Part shown: positions 42,686 to 53,409 of the stretch, one piece after another
How positions within the stretch are numbered: the stretch's first letter is position 1
How the letters are laid out: each line of letters begins with the position of its first letter
Assembly (NCBI GenBank): GCA_019155205.2
Contig: JAHNZQ020003148.1
Location: 907,134-971,133 of the forward strand
DNA length: 64,000 nt
Direction of reading: 5' to 3'
From: Gracilaria vermiculophylla
Lineage: Eukaryota; Rhodophyta; Florideophyceae; Gracilariales; Gracilariaceae
Notes under the pieces: generated by a model
Databases searched by the model: none
Told to the model about the DNA's origin: nothing
Seen by the model: the letters and a program-made list of their open reading frames with translations, nothing else
Made by a program: the position numbers and the translations under genes

Positions 42686-44035
42686 ATGGTGCGCCCGCCG
42701 ACGTCCTTCGTGCCGCCCGCCCCCCCCTCATCGCTATACATCCACCTCCCGTTCTGTTTGCAGCGCTGCGCGTACTGCGCCTTCCCCGTCATCGTCACGC
42801 CAGAGCGCCCCGCTGCCCAACCCCCGCCGCTGCACCTCCACTACGTGCAGTTACTGCAGCGCGAGGTCTCCGCCTTCTTCCGTCTGTATCGCCGCCCGCT
42901 CGCCCCCTTGAAAACGCTGTATCTCGGCGGCGGCACGCCCTCCCTGCTGCACCCGCACCTGCTTCACTCCCTTCTGCACACCCTCCGCAAACATGTGCCC
43001 TTCTCGCCGCACCTCGAGTTCACCTGCGAGATGGACCCCGGCACCTTTTCTCTGCAACAAGCGCGCCAATTCGCTGACGCTGGCGTTAACCGTGCCTCGG
43101 TCGGCGCCCAGACCTTCGACGCCCAGCTGCTCAAGCTTACGCGCCGCCTGCACTCCCCGTCTGACATAGCCACCGCCGTCTCCGCGCTGCGCCGCGCCTC
43201 TATCTCCAACGTGTCCCTTGACCTCATTGCCGCCTTGCCGCACCAGACCGAACATACCTGGCGCTCATCTCTCAACGAAGCCCTTGCGCTTGATCCGCAA
43301 CACATCTCAGTCTATGACCTCACTCTCGAACCCGGAACCCCATTTGCACGCTCATACTCGCCCGGTGTTCACCCCTTACCGCACGAAAACGTCTCCGCCC
43401 GAATGCTTACTGATGCGTTTCAAACTCTCTCGCGCGCGGGCTATCACCACTACGAGGTTAGTAACTTTGCCAGGCGCGACCATAACCGTGATTTTCGCTC
43501 TCACCACAACCTTGCGTACTGGAAGAATCAGTCATTCTTTGCCTTTGGGTTGGGAGCTACTAGTCTCGTCGATCGCGTCCGATTTGCAAGGCCCCGCCTT
43601 CTACGCCAGTACCAAGAGTACGTGAATCGGCTTGACAGTTTTACTGGTCAACCATCCGATCTTGATGACCCTCAGTTGCTAAGACACGCCGCGTTTCCAG
43701 GTGCCCGCGTACAGACTCAAGTCGAATGCCTTGAAGACTACCTCATCAACAGATTCCGATTGATGTCTGACGGTGTCAACATGAAGCAGCTGCGCGCCGC
43801 TTTCGGACCTGACGCCGAACACAGACTCCGAGATGCAGCGGAACAATGCAGCCATCTCATTGATGAAGGCCTGCTGTTCATGCAAAGCTGCGATGCGGAG
43901 GGAGATATACTTCGCCTAACTGAGAAAGGTGCATTGGTCGAGAATTCCATTGTAGCTGATTTGTTATGGCACGCGATATGGAAGCATGTGGAGCCGGGCC
44001 ATGCGGAAGCCCACGACACCGAACGGCAATCCTAA
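42686..44035 (+). CDS. HEMW: HemW-like radical SAM protein
   Basis: Radical SAM protein of the HemN/HemW group; HemW members bind heme and are thought to act as heme chaperones rather than coproporphyrinogen III dehydrogenases. 449 aa from the ATG at 42686. The radical SAM cluster motif CxxxCxxC is Cys24, Cys28, Cys31 in YIHLPFCLQRCAYCAF. This is the HemW form; HemN proper has an extra nearby Cys and a longer N-terminus. LYLGGGTPSLL (SAM binding), VNRASVGAQTFD and DLIAALPHQT follow, and a HemN C-terminal helical domain ends the protein. No presequence is obvious, so cytosolic location or a missed exon are both possible. Intronless. Confidence 0.92.
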   Translation: MVRPPTSFVPPAPPSSLYIHLPFCLQRCAYCAFPVIVTPERPAAQPPPLHLHYVQLLQREVSAFFRLYRRPLAPLKTLYLGGGTPSLLHPHLLHSLLHTLRKHVPFSPHLEFTCEMDPGTFSLQQARQFADAGVNRASVGAQTFDAQLLKLTRRLHSPSDIATAVSALRRASISNVSLDLIAALPHQTEHTWRSSLNEALALDPQHISVYDLTLEPGTPFARSYSPGVHPLPHENVSARMLTDAFQTLSRAGYHHYEVSNFARRDHNRDFRSHHNLAYWKNQSFFAFGLGATSLVDRVRFARPRLLRQYQEYVNRLDSFTGQPSDLDDPQLLRHAAFPGARVQTQVECLEDYLINRFRLMSDGVNMKQLRAAFGPDAEHRLRDAAEQCSHLIDEGLLFMQSCDAEGDILRLTEKGALVENSIVADLLWHAIWKHVEPGHAEAHDTERQS

Positions 44036-44479
44036 CCCTTCGCGATGCTCAACCCTGTTATTGCATTTCCTATAGTTTGTAGTTTATAGCAGGCCACCCT
44101 CGTAGCGGACCCAAACTTAAAAAAGCAGACAGTGCCTCTGACGGAAAATGAAACTGTTCGCGCCGTGAACTGTGCCACTTTGATGCCATTCGTACCCCCT
44201 TATACCGTCATGCAGAATATTTTTCATCGGCGTGCAATTATCTTGCCATGAGTAGGGGTCACTGATGTTTTCAATTAGAAAGAAGACACTGAGCCCAGAA
44301 ATTCACGACAGGTTCGTATCTAAGGCCGCGCTCCAAATTGGCACATTTCACATGTACATGCGTCGAATTCACTGTTGATGTCAAACATGCCAAATGGTTT
44401 TCCAGAATGAGGCAAGCTACTAGGTTCGTCTTGCAATAATCAGTTTTCTCTTCGTTTCCGTGCTGGTTACTATCTTTGC
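44036..44479. other. Intergenic
   Basis: No gene, repeat or clear signal is seen between the HemW stop and the next start. Confidence 0.6.
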
Positions 44480-46020
44480 ATGCGTAGACAGATTCTTTTT
44501 CCCAGCATCTCCGGCTATTTCTCTACCATGAGACTCCACACCTGCATTTCACAATGTGCGCGGAGAGGCAGCTGTTTCGTTTTGATTCTTCTTGCGAGCT
44601 TTTTCTTTACACTCTTGGTTTCTTCGAATGCCCATTTGCACCATGTGGATCATACAGGTAAGATCGTCCTCATTTAAGAAGCCAATACTCACAAGCATCA
44701 GGAATGAGAAAAGTTGCTGACCAAGTTCTTTCTCTTCCCTGATATGAGGCAGACCAAGAAATTGATGCCATGACTCTGGACGATCTACTCCACACTGAGC
44801 GAGACCTCCGGCAACAGAATGCAGCAGTGGATAAACATGTCGTGTCTCTCAAAGGCCGTATTGAGAAGCTTCGTTTCAAGCAAGAACGTCTGGAGGACCA
44901 GAAGCAAAAGGTAGGCGAAGCAAAGAGCTGGGAAGCTAGGCAGAAGCAAGCACACATCAAAGAACTGCAACGAGCCAAAGCAGAAATGGAAGCAAAAAGG
45001 CAACAGATAGTTATCCTAAGTGAGCAGGCTGAAAAGCTCCGCATCAATATCCATGAGATGCAAGACAAGTACAAATCTTTGAATAGAAAGAGACTGGAGC
45101 TTCAAGATAAGTACCTTCATCCTTCTCTTCGTGAACTGGTTGTCACTGAAGCTGCCAGAGGTGGGGCCGTGCCCGAACACCTGATCAACAAGACCGTGGA
45201 TGAAATCATTCCTGATATTCAAAGCAGCTTAAGAGGAATCTTAAACGTTGAGAATCAGCTTCATCATGCCTCGCCGTTAGCAGGTGTATTCACTGTCTTT
45301 TGCATATATGCACTCGCTGTTTCTCTCGTTTTCACATGCATGAGGTACATTATGATTGCCCAACGTATTATGACTTTACGTCGGATGTTGTTTATGGCCG
45401 ACATGAGTATTCTGTTTGTTTGGTTTCTTATCTGTGTTTGTTATGCAGCCATTCTGATTGATCCTCTGGAGGCCATGGCGCGGGAGCATGGCTCTATGAC
45501 AATGGTCGTTCAGATTCTCATCATGGCTGGCCTAGTTGGTAATGTTATCTTAAGATGCTTTGCTCTATGCTCCTATGCCGATAGCAAGGGTTTCATGGAA
45601 TTGTTTTTCGTCGTTTTTGTTGCCCAGCACTACTATCAAGCGGTATGGGTGACGATTGTGTTGGATGAACCTGTTAAAGCCAGTCTATGGTCGTACTTGG
45701 GTTATGCGTCTATAAACGCATCCCTCGCAGTGTATCGTGCACGCTCTTTCTCTCGCGCAATGCAGACGGCGCAGGCTGAATTCTGTGGTACAACAGCTGG
45801 TAAATGGGAGAGCAGCTGGCTCAAGTCTCGCGTTGAAAACGTTATCGACTATCTTGAGGACTTGTTTACGCATGGGATTCCATCTGAGGAAGCAGACGTT
45901 GAAGATCTGTGCGAAGAGCAGCGTCACAGCAGCAGGACTAGGCATGGCAGACAAGGCCGTAAAGAGTTGATACATGTTGGAGTCAAGTCTTATTCGCGGC
46001 CAAGAGATCCGAGGGCGTAA
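44480..46020 (+). CDS. Signal-peptide, coiled-coil, multi-pass membrane protein, unknown
   Basis: Two exons, 44480-44657 and 44753-46020, with a 95-bp GTAAGA...CAG intron give 481 aa. An alternative start is the ATG at 44528 (residue 17). Residues about 32-50 form a hydrophobic signal sequence ending near SSNA. A luminal or extracellular coiled coil follows (about residues 66-180; heptads of Leu/Ile/Val in Lys/Glu/Gln-rich sequence). At least four membrane helices follow (about 236-258, 277-296, 308-331, 342-362), then a basic/acidic cytosolic tail. The splice joins the signal peptide to the coiled coil in one frame, supporting the model. I do not recognise the family. Organisation suggests an endomembrane or surface protein that oligomerises through its coiled coil. 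Confidence 0.8.
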
Positions 46021-46456
46021 GTTGTCTCGTAAGGAGGCATGGAGCACACCGCAAAGTATAATAAACATTTTTGAGTTGTGAGGGGCATCTTGATCTTCAA
46101 TGTGTATTGCCGATCCTTACTGGGAAGCCGAAAACAGCTGTTCTGTCCATTGGTCTCCTCTCTAGGGAACGTCAAAGGCATGAACGGCGACAGATCGCCA
46201 TTTCCATCATGGGCTTGCCTTTTCGCTCATGTGGGGTTTTGCAAATTACCCGTTCGTGGTTTATCGAATTATTGACAACTGAAAAGGAAAAACCCCCGGC
46301 GCTTCTCTTTATATGAGATCAGCCGTCGCACTGTTCTGGTTTGTGTAAGACGTTCACATTCGCAAGAAGTATGTGGATTTCGAAAACCTTCATCCCAAAC
46401 CGCGGTATAATAGTTAATTCAGGTTCCTTAGCTTCGTAGATATCGCCAATACATAT
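46021..46456. other. Intergenic
   Basis: No gene is supported. The retroelement relic may begin within this interval, but no reverse transcriptase motif is seen. Confidence 0.5.
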
Positions 46457-47350
46457 TTGACAGGCTGGCTTCATCTTCAATATTCTGCCCCCAACCTTGC
46501 TTTCTCAGCCATCCGGCTCGTAGTCGATAATAAGGATAGAGCAGAACTACACAACACAGGTGAAGTCAACATCTACCATTCCCCATGTTTAACGACAGGG
46601 AGTGTTGGCCACAGAAGAACACAGGCTTTCATGCCACTACAGAGTACTGAGCCGGTAGATTGTGAGATTTGGACTGATGGTTCGGTTGACAAACCAAACT
46701 GATCTCAAGACATTCTTCCAGTGCGAAGAGCAGTTGAATGGGATGAAGGGTGGTATGCAGGAACAAATGAATATTTGACGCGCTCGCCATCCTTCTTACG
46801 ACACATACAGTAGTTCATGCAGATCCACAAAGGATTGCCAGACATTGTCATGCATTCCGATGATGGGTTTTCTTCGAGTCACAAGGCTATCAACGATGGA
46901 AGACAGAGAGCAGATGCCGAATATCACATTCTAAATAGGAAACCTGTTCGGGTAGCAGAAGTTGGTGGAAGTGCTTGTGCTTTTTGGTGGAACAACAAAC
47001 CCGCACCGGAAACCAATGTTTCATCGGCTGGTGTAAGAACATGCTCACTCTTTGCAGAGATAGAAGCAATTCATCGGGCACTACAATAAGTAATCCAACT
47101 CGTTAGACGAGGATGGTACGGACGCGTAAGACTAGTACAAGGTTCACTGAGTTGTGTGGACAACATGAAAAGCCCAATAAGCGATTTATCTTGTGATATT
47201 CAACAAGTTTCAGAAATCCTTTGGTTATCTGGTCATTGTGGGATTCAAAAGAATGGTATGGTTGACCGCCTGGCGAACGACGCTTTAAACTTGCCGTATG
47301 AATCCCATTTGGTATCCCGATCGATTACGCTGACGTTCATAGAAAAGTAG
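46457..47350 (+). pseudogene. Retroelement RNase H fragment, three in-frame stops
   Basis: One plus-strand frame carries the RNase H signature in order: an Asp in EIWTDGSVDKPN (46670-46687), the Glu in SLFAEIEAIHRALQ (about 47050-47086), a VQGSLSCVDNMKS segment (the usual second Asp region), and WLSGHCGIQKNGMVDRLAND (about 47220-47282, His and final Asp). This type follows the reverse transcriptase in non-LTR retrotransposons. The frame is interrupted by TGA at 46700-46702, TAG at 46811-46813 and TAA at 47087-47089, but needs no frameshift. Further decayed sequence with a Cys/His-rich patch continues to about 47.5 kb. No reverse transcriptase core or poly(A) tail is found, so it is a dead fragment. 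Confidence 0.8.
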
Positions 47351-49072
47351 GGATAAGAAAGCGTTTTACACCACTATTGCCTTCGCAAAGTGCCTTTCTT
47401 TCGTAGCTCTACCCTCACATCTTTACGCGTACGTGCTGAGGCTCTCTGACAAGTATCCTTGAAACTGTGACATGTCGTACAAGGTGTGCCATGCAAAGGG
47501 TCACGCCCACCATCCAAGGATCTTTCGTGAGTTCTAAACGACTTGCAATTCGTCGTCTCGTGCCCTGAATATCTTGACTGAGAACGTGCGGACTTCTAAT
47601 GACGTAAACAGGAACAGTTAACTTTGAAATTTGGCCTACCTAATGGAGACGGTCGACTTTGTGCTTTGCTTCAGGAAACATCTCCTCTTAAGTAGCACAT
47701 TGATAAATGCTGATGTTTGTGAAACGTACGGTATATTCGCCTCCTCTGCTCACCATGGATCATTGAGCTGTTGTAAAAACAACTGCATACGATGAATCAG
47801 CGCTGCTGCTGCCACACGCTATTCCAATCATCAAATTGATCAACCAGAAACAGAACGCGACCAGCTCGTCTGAAATGCGGTGCTCAGTGGAAATGGTGTT
47901 GCTCCTCTTCCAGAAATTGTCGGGAGTAAAGGAGACCATCAGCACGCCATCATATCTTTTCTGGTCATGATTCTGCGGAAGCTTCGAGAATTAAGGCGCG
48001 GCAGCTGGAGCTGAGGAAGCATCAGGAGGGCTTATATGCAACTTACGCAGCAAAAACTGAAATGGCCCTTGCCGTAAGATACAGCGCGAAATGGCGACTA
48101 GAAGCTAGCGTGATTGCAAAGCTTCTGATCCAAAAACTGCGCCTGAACGCGGACATGGCTACGTTGTTTACGTCTAGTGAGTCTGGTGCAACGTCTGATT
48201 TATGCTAGCGGTCGCCAGATGAGCTACAGGCCGCGGACCCATGAGGGACTGGGTCAACGACGGAAGGGGAGACAGACTACGTCGCTGGTCATGGCGGAGC
48301 AGTCCAGATGCCACCGACCGACCGAATCGTTTCTCAATCTGGTACTCCGCGGGTCGCGCGCACAAGGAGGTGATGGAGCCACGTTGAAGAATGGGCTCAG
48401 AGTGCAGGTGGGCGATGACGGCGCTGCTGCCGAAATTCAAATATGGTGGTGCTGAATGTATGCCAGGCATCACAAGAGGAGGAGAGTGAACGAGGCACCG
48501 ACATGATGCTGCGCAAAGAGCGCCGTTACAGCGTCTCCTGGGTTTTGGGGTAAAGCGGAAGTCTCACGCCTCAAAGACTGACTCTGAACAGGACCTTAGG
48601 CACGAAATTGCAGAGGCTGAGATGCCACTCCAGCATTACACTTCCTTAACTCTCAGCCTTTCTCCCGACCACTGTCGTCCGCATCCGTGGTGCCAAACTG
48701 GGAGGCTCTAAACGCAAAGTGATTGTCCGTCAAAGTCCATCTTTGGATTCGAAACCTAGTGGAGAATTGCTTATTTTCTTAATGACGACGTAACGACGAG
48801 CGCTGTCGAGCGAATGTGACGACGTAGCGATGGGCGATACCGGTCAAAAATCTGCTTCGGCAGTGATGGGAAAGGAAGTCGGTGTCTGTTAAGCGCTGCG
48901 CTCTCCAGGGCTGCTGGCGAGCTTCACACGTGACACACGTTTAAATGCTTCAAGTCGCGTGCTCGTGTCGTTCACAATTTGGTGTGAGGCGCATCGAGTC
49001 TGGCCGGTGCAGCTGTTGTGTGCGGGTTCGTTGAGTAAAGTCATTCACGCGACGTCACAAATTCTCCAAACC
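47351..49072. other. Decayed element remains and GLA-like presequence gene upstream region
   Basis: Apart from the candidate at 47930-48208, no gene is supported. CACGTGAC near 48929 and GACGTCAC near 49051 lie just upstream of the small presequence gene and resemble ACGT-core sites seen in other promoters here. Confidence 0.4.
47930..48208 (+). pseudogene. Open helical frame without start codon, unknown
   Basis: A 92-codon frame, open from just after a TAA at 47927, ends at TAG 48206-48208. It encodes a charged alpha-helical segment (KARQLELRKHQEGLYATYAA and similar) with no initiator. It could be the last exon of a gene or another element remnant. No domain recognised. Confidence 0.25.
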
Positions 49073-49599
49073 ATGTTGGCTGTGAGCTCCGCCCTCGCCC
49101 GTGCTGCGGCGCTAACTGCCCCGAAACGCGGCCTCGCGATCGTCGCTACCGTCAAGCAGGCCTCGGACACATCGGCAACTCAGTTTCCGGCCCCATCCCA
49201 TGTCAGTCTCGCGTCTGAAGCCGCCGACATCGCCCACCAGATTCACGCCTTCTACTCCAATCCAGGTAAGCCACCACAATTCGCGCTATCCTATGTTCAA
49301 CGCACGGCACGTAACTCGCGCATCTTCGGAAAGCGATCAAATTGATGCTCCATATCAGGCGAAACACGGCCTAACCCTCTGACATTGCTCGTTTGCTCGC
49401 ATCAGACAGCGTCATTTCTCTCCCAGAGCAGACCAGAGAGGCCCTTCAAGCCGAGGTCATGAAAAGGGTGTTAGCCGTTCCAGACGCGGAGATTTCCGAC
49501 GCGTGGGCACAACAAAACCTGCAGGTTCCCGCCGAAATTCGTCTTGGCGACAATCCACTGTTTGAAAGTGCTCAGCACTCGCGCTCCTCCTCCAAGTAG
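49073..49599 (+). CDS. Small protein with mitochondrial-like presequence, unknown
   Basis: Exons 49073-49265 and 49406-49599 join across a 140-bp intron (GTAAGC...CAG), completing an Asp codon and giving 128 aa. Residues 1 to about 28 (MLAVSSALARAAALTAPKRG) are Ala/Arg/Ser-rich with no acids, a typical mitochondrial presequence. The rest is a soluble helical protein containing SLASEAADIAHQIHAFYSNP and SLPEQTREALQAEVMKRVLA. It ends in a Ser-rich tail. I cannot name the family. Intron signals, presequence and frame continuity make a real gene likely. Confidence 0.75.
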
Positions 49600-50373
49600 T
49601 CTTGCTTGTCACGCATCAGCCCACTAGAAAGCGCACCCCACTCTCAAACGTCCTCCTACCGCTTGCATGTTGTGAGCTTGCCAGTGAGCACAATTAAACC
49701 AATGCCCGCATTGCAGGGTGCTGCGCTCACACTGACGTATGCTCACCCACCAATGTAGCTAGCATTCCGTGTTACTCGCGTAGCTACATGTCTGGGCATA
49801 AGAACATGGTCCTGGACGTGCCATTGTGACATTGCCTCACGGGCACATCAGGGAACCACTTCAAAATATTGTGGCACAGCGTTCTCCATCCCTCTTTTCG
49901 CGACCATAGATGACTCAGCAAACACTCGAAAATTTTGATGTGGTTGCATGCATCTCAACGCCCAAGGCTGCCAATTGTGTTCTCTCCACCGCCCCCTCCC
50001 CTCGCTGGGCCCGCATTTAGAGCAGCAGTACTGCGCGGCACTAAGCATTCCTCATCTTCGATCAGCACAAGGCATTGGCCCTTCTCAGCTTCCTGCGTTC
50101 ACACCCACGCATCTCGTATGCATCGCAACTGAGTCGACTCATAACTACCTTCAATGCCTGTGCTGCCACCGGAGGTATACTTTCATTGACTACCCCGTCC
50201 ACTGCGTTCTTCCCATAACAATATATGACACGTCCAGATTCGACGTGCGATGATCGCGCACAGATCTCTAAATATCAATTCTTGTGAATTTACTGTGTCT
50301 GGGGAAGAAACGAACGATCATATTTCCCTGCAAGAGTGCCAAGTTTGGTGTAGCTCATTAGCGAAAGGCAGGA
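49600..50373. other. Intergenic
   Basis: No gene or repeat that I can support. Confidence 0.55.
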
Positions 50374-51285
50374 ATGAAGTGCAACCGTGATGACCGCCCG
50401 TGCACCATGAGTCTTGAGCAATCCAACACCAATTCAAATTTCGACGCTGTTTTGCTTCCAGTTCGTGGTGGAGAAGTCAACGTACAAGTGAATGTGGGAG
50501 CAGTTCGAGACTACCTCAGAACTAATAAACCTCACACATTTACCTTATATATATACCCGGAGCGTGACAACGGTTTAAGTTACCTTAGGCTTGCCACATG
50601 TATTTTCTCAATTGCTGTCCAGGAAAACAGACCTACAGCTGATGTGGTACTTCGGAGACGCATAGACGGTCGCAAACCGTTTCTCGACAAGGTTCGAGAT
50701 ACTTCGCAAAACAGGGAAGGTAGTACTTCCAGTGCACCTCCAGTACTTAACGAATGGCTCCCAATGGATTTGCAAGATTATGCATACGGGGATCTCTCAG
50801 ATGATTTCTATAACAAGTACGAGACAGTGGCTGTAGGTGGAACTTTTGACAGATTACATGCGGGCCATCGACTACTCTTAACAGCTGCGGTGTGGGCTGC
50901 CGAACAAACGCTACGCATTGGCGTAACGTCTGATACCATGCTCCAAGCGAAGGAGCATAAGGATCTGATACAAAGCCTTGACACGAGATGTGAAAGCGCC
51001 GTGGCCTACTCGAAGCGCGTTAAACCGTCTGTTCCAAACGTACTCGTTACACACTTGACGGATTCTTCTGGCCCAACATCTTATGAGCCAGCCATCAATG
51101 CCCTTGTGGTCTCCAAAGAAACGGCTCCCGGAGCGCTCAAAATCAATGATGTACGCATAGAAGCTGGACTGAATCCGATGACTTTCATTATTGTCGACGT
51201 ACTGGATACGAAGGGTGTGAAGCTCAGTTCGTCAGCTTTGCGCAAGGCAGAAGCAGGGCAAAAGCTTCAATCAAACACAATCTAA
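50374..51285 (+). CDS. Phosphopantetheine adenylyltransferase (eukaryotic PPAT)
   Basis: Adenylylates 4'-phosphopantetheine with ATP to give dephospho-CoA, the fourth step of CoA synthesis. 303 aa from the ATG at 50374; an in-frame ATG at 50407 (MSLEQ) is an alternative start. Residues 1-140 are the poorly conserved N-terminal domain found in eukaryotic PPATs and CoA synthase. The nucleotidyltransferase domain starts at VAVGGTFDRLHAGHRLLL, with the HxGH-type nucleotide site HAGH, and continues with RIGVTSD, NALVVSKETAPGA and the C-terminal KLSSSALR motif (ISSTxxR equivalent). No dephospho-CoA kinase domain follows, so it is the monofunctional plant/fungal form. Intronless. Confidence 0.93.
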   Translation: MKCNRDDRPCTMSLEQSNTNSNFDAVLLPVRGGEVNVQVNVGAVRDYLRTNKPHTFTLYIYPERDNGLSYLRLATCIFSIAVQENRPTADVVLRRRIDGRKPFLDKVRDTSQNREGSTSSAPPVLNEWLPMDLQDYAYGDLSDDFYNKYETVAVGGTFDRLHAGHRLLLTAAVWAAEQTLRIGVTSDTMLQAKEHKDLIQSLDTRCESAVAYSKRVKPSVPNVLVTHLTDSSGPTSYEPAINALVVSKETAPGALKINDVRIEAGLNPMTFIIVDVLDTKGVKLSSSALRKAEAGQKLQSNTI

Positions 51286-51442
51286 TCGAGAACATGGGAC
51301 CGCGGAGATGCACAAAAGTTACAACCAATAAATAACCACGCATAGAACGATGTAGAGCATTAGGACGCTGGCTTCGACTACTTTTGAGTAACAGCAGCCT
51401 CAACTGCACGTGGAATATTCGAGAGTTTGAGGACATTCCCAT

Positions 51443-52345
51443 TCATTTTGAAGCTTCGACAAGTCTGTACAGTCGAGCAAGTCGCTGTATTTGAGCCAGT
51501 ACCAAGGCGAAAATGAGTTTTTTCACATTTCCTCTTCGCCGTGGACAGTCCCTGAATAGTTTTGACCATTTCTGCAACGGTAACGCGAACGCAGTTGCAT
51601 AAATGAAACTGCGAAACACCGCAGCTAGACCCTGAGAAGCGGAAAAATGCTGGGGCCAGAGGTGTAGACGCAGGATATCCGGGAAAATAGTTTCTTGGAA
51701 GAAACAACAAATGATTCCAAGCGCTGATGCAAGTGAGTACTTGAGAGATCCGATACGGAAGAACAAGCGATATATAAGTGCTTGTCTAGCTATCCGGTGT
51801 ATGACAGTCCACGAGGCCTTTAACCACAAAGGAGAGCTCGCGTTGGCCCCGAATCCTTTCTTCTGATATAGTTTACGTATTTGAATTGATCCGAGTAAGA
51901 GCCATATTAGCGAAGAAGAAGCTGGTGCCAGCAGATATTCCAAGCACTTGCGAGGCAGACTCATGTCTGCCCGGTGAGGGGGAGGGTATTTTTCATCTAC
52001 GACAATTTCAACCACGACTTTGCATACACGAGCAAATTCCCGATAGCCGCCGGAAACAGGAAAACCATCATACACGAAGTACGTCAACGTTCTCAGACAT
52101 GCGCGAATGAAAGCGTTGTTATGGTTTAAGTGAAAAGCTTCGTGATGCTCTCCAGAAAGACTCGAGAAATGATTGTCTTGACTGAATGAAGACCGATGCG
52201 AAGTTATTCTTGGTCGCTTTGCGGCAATATTGCCAGTAGAATGCACGTGAATTACGGCGTCATGAGGCATTGACTCACCGTCCGAACCGGAATCAATCGA
52301 GGTGTCTTGATCGCCATTCACTGTACTTGTACCTTGCGATGGCAT
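51443..52345 (-). CDS. Unknown membrane protein
   Basis: 300 aa from the ATG at 52345. Residues 1-70 are hydrophilic and Ser/Asp/His-rich. The rest alternates basic loops with hydrophobic helices, clearest near residues 140-152 (SSSLIWLLLGSI), 205-217 (ASALGIICCFF) and 240-258 (VFRSFIYATAFALPL), ending in an Arg-rich helix. It could be a multi-pass organelle membrane protein. I recognise no family and cannot tell whether an intron is hidden. It is convergent with PPAT, 157 bp between stops, and divergent from the ROMO1-like gene. Confidence 0.6.
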   Translation of the reverse strand: MPSQGTSTVNGDQDTSIDSGSDGESMPHDAVIHVHSTGNIAAKRPRITSHRSSFSQDNHFSSLSGEHHEAFHLNHNNAFIRACLRTLTYFVYDGFPVSGGYREFARVCKVVVEIVVDEKYPPPHRADMSLPRKCLEYLLAPASSSLIWLLLGSIQIRKLYQKKGFGANASSPLWLKASWTVIHRIARQALIYRLFFRIGSLKYSLASALGIICCFFQETIFPDILRLHLWPQHFSASQGLAAVFRSFIYATAFALPLQKWSKLFRDCPRRRGNVKKLIFALVLAQIQRLARLYRLVEASK

Positions 52346-53064
52346 TTGTAAAACAAGTGTAGCTGAATTCAGTGAAATATTATGCTACAGCACCGGTATC
52401 CCGATCAATTCTTTACCAATGAAAAGTATCAAACTGCCTTTCGGGAGATGGAAAAAGGGGCTCGAAGAACGAAGAAGAGAATAAGCCTCGAGATATGGTG
52501 CGACAGAGATACAGAATTCATCAATAGCCAACACTTTTCACTCGAAAGAAAGGGGGTGACGGATATACAGTGCGGGGGTTCGCAATGCTATTGCGAGTTG
52601 CCAATGCAATCGGATCGAGCAGGTCACATGTGCTTTACAGGGTTGCAGACGTGTCCATGATATCTGAACGGCAGCACTAAAGCGTAGGGTTTCGAGTTTT
52701 GATGAAACGAGTTTATTCGCTCCAAATTCTTTGATCGACTTTTGAGAAGCATCTCGCTTTTCTTCGGATCAACGTGACATCATCAGGACGGGTCCCGTCC
52801 AGAAAGGATCTTGTCCTCGGCAACTTGATAGTCGCAAAAGTTGGAATCACGTTGCCAGCGAGTCAGCTCTAGAGTACGGAATAGTAGCATACTGTGAAAG
52901 GAATTTCAGTCATCGTCGACAAGAAAACCCATTGCTATTGCAGCCCTGTCGTTCTCAATCGATATCCGTCAGTCTGTTGCTCTCAATCACCGAGACTTGT
53001 CCAAACTCCTGCTCGCACGACCAAAACAAAGTGTACTTCCATTGGTGCTGTACTCTAAAGAGAA
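52346..53064. promoter_or_regulatory. Divergent upstream region
   Basis: Between divergent start codons of the unknown membrane protein and the ROMO1-like gene. No TATA box or repeat stands out. A 92-codon plus-strand frame at 52382-52660 has no protein-like features. Confidence 0.4.
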
Positions 53065-53409
53065 ATGACTTTTCTGGATAGCGGTCGACGTGACTGCCTG
53101 AACAAAATGAAGAACGGTGCAATTCTCGGCGGTAGTGTAGGAAGTGCTGCCGGATTCCTATTTGGCTCATACGAAGCGACGCAAATTCGAGGGATTCCCG
53201 TTTCACAGGTATGGTTGCTTCGTGACTGTAACATAGCTTTTGTACTCCGAACGATACTGACGAATTTGAGTTTGATTTCCGGAAACGTGCTTCTCTTGCA
53301 GAAGGTCGGATTAGTACTTCGCAATTCTGTCGGGGGATGCATTGTGTTTGGGTTTTTTTTGGCCATCGGAACAGGTATAAGAAGTTGCAATGCTCGCGAG
53401 AGATACTGA
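53065..53409 (+). CDS. ROMO1: ROMO1/Mgr2-like inner mitochondrial membrane protein
   Basis: Small inner-membrane protein; in yeast (Mgr2) and animals (ROMO1) it guards the lateral gate of the TIM23 translocase. Exons 53065-53208 and 53302-53409 with a 93-bp intron (GTATGG...GCAG) give 83 aa. The product reads DCLNKMKNGAILGGSVGSAA (first glycine-rich helix), a short basic loop, then RNSVGGCIVFGFFLAIGTGI (second helix), the family hairpin. The two conserved cysteines are Cys11 before helix 1 and Cys77 after helix 2. Family members are about 80-110 aa. The intron is a multiple of three and has no in-frame stop, so an unspliced message would add 31 hydrophobic residues within the loop. Confidence 0.88.
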   Translation: MTFLDSGRRDCLNKMKNGAILGGSVGSAAGFLFGSYEATQIRGIPVSQVWLLRDCNIAFVLRTILTNLSLISGNVLLLQKVGLVLRNSVGGCIVFGFFLAIGTGIRSCNARERY

